NCBI RefSeq assembly: GCF_000373625.1
Contig: NZ_KB891995.1
Location: 625,738 to 689,737 of the forward strand
DNA length: 64,000 nucleotides
Origin: Streptomyces sp. LaPpAH-108
Lineage (GTDB): Bacteria > Actinomycetota > Actinomycetes > Streptomycetales > Streptomycetaceae
Reading direction: 5' to 3'
The notes beneath the pieces were generated by a model that was not told the DNA's origin, made no database searches, and saw only the letters and a list, made by a program, of their open reading frames with translations. Below, one piece after another: positions 63,920-64,000 of this stretch (the stretch's first letter is position 1; each line of letters starts with the position of its first letter). The position numbers and the translations under genes were made by a program.

Positions 63920-64000
63920 AGTACAAAGGAAGCGACCGTTCCTTGAGAACTCAACAGCGTGCCAAAAATCAACGCCAGATTTAGTTGATACCCCGTCTCC
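63920..64000 (+). ncRNA. rRNA operon leader just before 16S rRNA
   Basis: The segment CTTGAGAACTCAACAGCGTG (starting at 63942, with TTGAG-AA-CTCAA as an inverted repeat) and the following AAAAATCAACGCCAG are the conserved actinobacterial rRNA leader. ATCAAC (63968-63973) pairs with GTTGAT (63984-63989). The leader is involved in antitermination and RNase processing. The 16S gene should start within a few tens of bases after the window. Confidence 0.85.

Overview
The window is high-GC DNA (GC-rich third codon positions, GTG starts, ATGA/GTGA overlaps) and is a core chromosomal segment of a Streptomyces species. This rests on marker families: Lsr2, ClpC, the sigE-cseABC envelope-stress locus, disA-radA, an orphan nuoD, and the many TANNNT-N6/7-start leaderless promoters. 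From memory, the gene order matches the conserved tilS-to-proC segment of Streptomyces chromosomes, and the right edge runs into an rRNA operon leader. I see no tRNA, CRISPR array, insertion sequence or prophage gene. About 57 protein genes are supported, including one 57-residue gene below the usual ORF length cut-off.

Layout. 1-9.2 kb: end of tilS, then hpt, ftsH and folE on +, facing the folate operon folP-NTF2-folB-folK-DUF3180 on -, preceded by an MprF-like lysyltransferase. 9.4-17.2 kb: secreted esterase-like protein, coiled-coil membrane protein, orphan nuoD facing a MidA/NDUFAF7-type methyltransferase, an NmrA-like oxidoreductase, and a NarL/DesK-type two-component pair. 17.2-25.4 kb: an ArsR-like regulator, a threonine-aldolase-type lyase, and a tightly packed cofactor operon (DUF2520, panC, nadB, nadC, coaX) for pantothenate/CoA and NAD. 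25.5-32.5 kb: Pro/Ala-rich protein, small membrane protein, BlaI-like regulator, N-acetylglutamate synthase-like acetyltransferase, lsr2, and clpC with two ClgR-type boxes upstream.

32.5-36.3 kb holds the main accessory element: a 1029-residue NACHT NTPase with leucine-rich repeats (a bacterial NLR-like protein) carrying two TTA codons, next to a secreted HAD phosphatase. 36.8-40.8 kb: secreted M23 peptidase, a divergent TetR/MFS pair with a long inverted-repeat operator, an AraC regulator and a VOC protein. 40.8-49.0 kb: cseC-cseB-cseA-sigE, mutY, an anchored Gly/Ser-rich protein, disA and radA. 49.3-56.9 kb: a sigma-like/BACON membrane protein, a Cys-rich protein, a Ppx/GppA phosphatase, a heptanucleotide repeat tract, a sugar-phosphate isomerase plus TetR pair, and ilvD. 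57-64 kb: Ser/Thr kinase with a PQQ-type propeller, SH3-like secreted protein, methyltransferase, an ABC exporter pair whose start codon lies inside a perfect 22-bp palindrome, proC, and the promoters and leader of an rRNA operon; 16S itself starts just beyond the window.

How they fit together: most genes are housekeeping (folate, NAD, CoA, amino acids, DNA repair, protein quality control, envelope stress). The strongest candidates for new biology are the bldA-type NACHT-LRR gene, the orphan nuoD facing a methyltransferase whose family modifies the NuoD homologue in mitochondria, and several undocumented operator-like or repeat sequences.
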